Source of the DNA: VFMC01 sp039796935
GTDB taxonomy: Bacteria > Actinomycetota > Acidimicrobiia > Acidimicrobiales > Ilumatobacteraceae
Reading direction: 5' to 3'
Assembly: GCA_039796935.1 (NCBI GenBank)
Contig: JBDKIV010000131.1
Coordinates: 1-64,000, forward strand
Length of the DNA: 64,000 bases
Shown: positions 63,716-64,000 of the stretch, piece by piece
Layout: every line of letters begins with the position of its first letter
How positions within the stretch are numbered: position 1 is the first letter of the stretch
Notes under the pieces: generated by a model
Told to the model about the DNA's origin: nothing
Databases searched by the model: none
Seen by the model: only the letters and a program-made list of their open reading frames with translations
Translations under genes and position numbers: made by a program

Positions 63716-64000
63716 TCAGACCCGGCGATGCCCGCGCCAGCGAGCCAGCTCGTCCATCACCCAGGCCCGGACAGCTGTGACGCCGTCGACGTCGACCAAC
63801 GAGGTGAAACAGATCGGCAGGTCGCCGCGTCGCGCGCGAGCATCGCGGTCCATCACCGCGAGGTCGGCACCCACCAACGGGGCGAGATCGGTCTTGTTGA
63901 TCACCAAGAGATCGGCCGTGGTGACACCGGGGCCACCCTTGCGGGGCACCTTGTCACCGCCGGCGACGTCGATCACGAAGATCTGGCGATCGACCAGGGC
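63716..64000 (-). CDS. ureG: Urease accessory GTPase UreG (C-terminal part; start beyond window)
   Basis: 94 codons of the C-terminal half are present, open to the window edge. The block FVIDVAGGDKVPRKGGPGVT, then ADLLVINKTDLAPLVGADLA, contains the G4-type NKxD motif and is typical of UreG, the GTPase that delivers nickel with UreD and UreF. Confidence 0.93.
   Translation of the reverse strand, partial: ALVDRQIFVIDVAGGDKVPRKGGPGVTTADLLVINKTDLAPLVGADLAVMDRDARARRGDLPICFTSLVDVDGVTAVRAWVMDELARWRGHRRV

Overview
The window is high-GC DNA packed with genes and with little intergenic space. The gene families, the short lipoproteins with Thr/Ala-rich linkers, the tRNAs with encoded CCA and the many leaderless start codons point to an Actinomycetota, plausibly of the Acidimicrobiia (Ilumatobacter type). 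That placement is inference. No insertion sequences, phage genes or CRISPR arrays were seen.

1-13.9 kb: a UGSC-family selenoprotein runs off the left edge. Its reading frame is broken by one in-frame UGA that sits in a Cys-Sec-Gly-Ser-Cys motif and is followed, 11 nt later, by a SECIS-like hairpin. Next come an Lrp/AsnC regulator, a 5'-3' exonuclease, the 4.5S SRP RNA, two tRNA-Ser genes around tadA, an MgtC/DUF4010 membrane protein, a TAP-type esterase/peptidase lipoprotein, an ABC exporter, rmuC, xseAB, and an ABC-like protein whose ATPase motifs are eroded and which carries a cyclic-nucleotide-binding domain.

14-22.5 kb: a carotenoid cluster, all with start/stop overlaps: GGPP synthase, CrtI, CrtB, CruF-like hydratase, CrtD-like desaturase and a glycosyltransferase, then CrtA and a convergent CrtZ. 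plsY is embedded. No lycopene cyclase is visible.

22.5-41 kb: housekeeping and mixed metabolism: hydrolases, LysM lipoprotein, ethylmalonyl-CoA mutase-type protein, metzincin-like lipoprotein, Aat, 3-hydroxyacyl-CoA dehydrogenase, HD nucleotidase, S51-like protein, DUF3048 lipoprotein, NarL- and TetR-type regulators, acyl-CoA ligase, an N,N-dimethylformamidase-like protein, an FAD oxidoreductase and a TMEM165/GDT1 transporter.

41-64 kb: a large, tightly coupled catabolic island. It holds two Rieske oxygenases, two deaminase-type amidohydrolases, a BMP-type ABC importer, a quinone-oxidoreductase-like enzyme, a methyltransferase, an LLM flavin enzyme, an ATP-dependent hydantoinase pair (HyuA/HyuB), an RraA-family protein, a cupin, three VOC proteins, a SnoaL-like protein, an acetamidase/formamidase, UreD and UreG, and a FadR-type GntR regulator. 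A 19-bp FadR-like operator occurs at three places in the island and ties the divergent transcription units into one candidate regulon. Inferred role: uptake and complete nitrogen mining of a cyclic amide or N-heterocycle (hydantoin, purine or ureide-like), with formamide and urea as possible late products. The substrate is not determined.

Across the window at least sixteen start codons lie 6-8 nt downstream of a TANNNT hexamer, the layout of leaderless promoters. This pattern was used to choose several starts.
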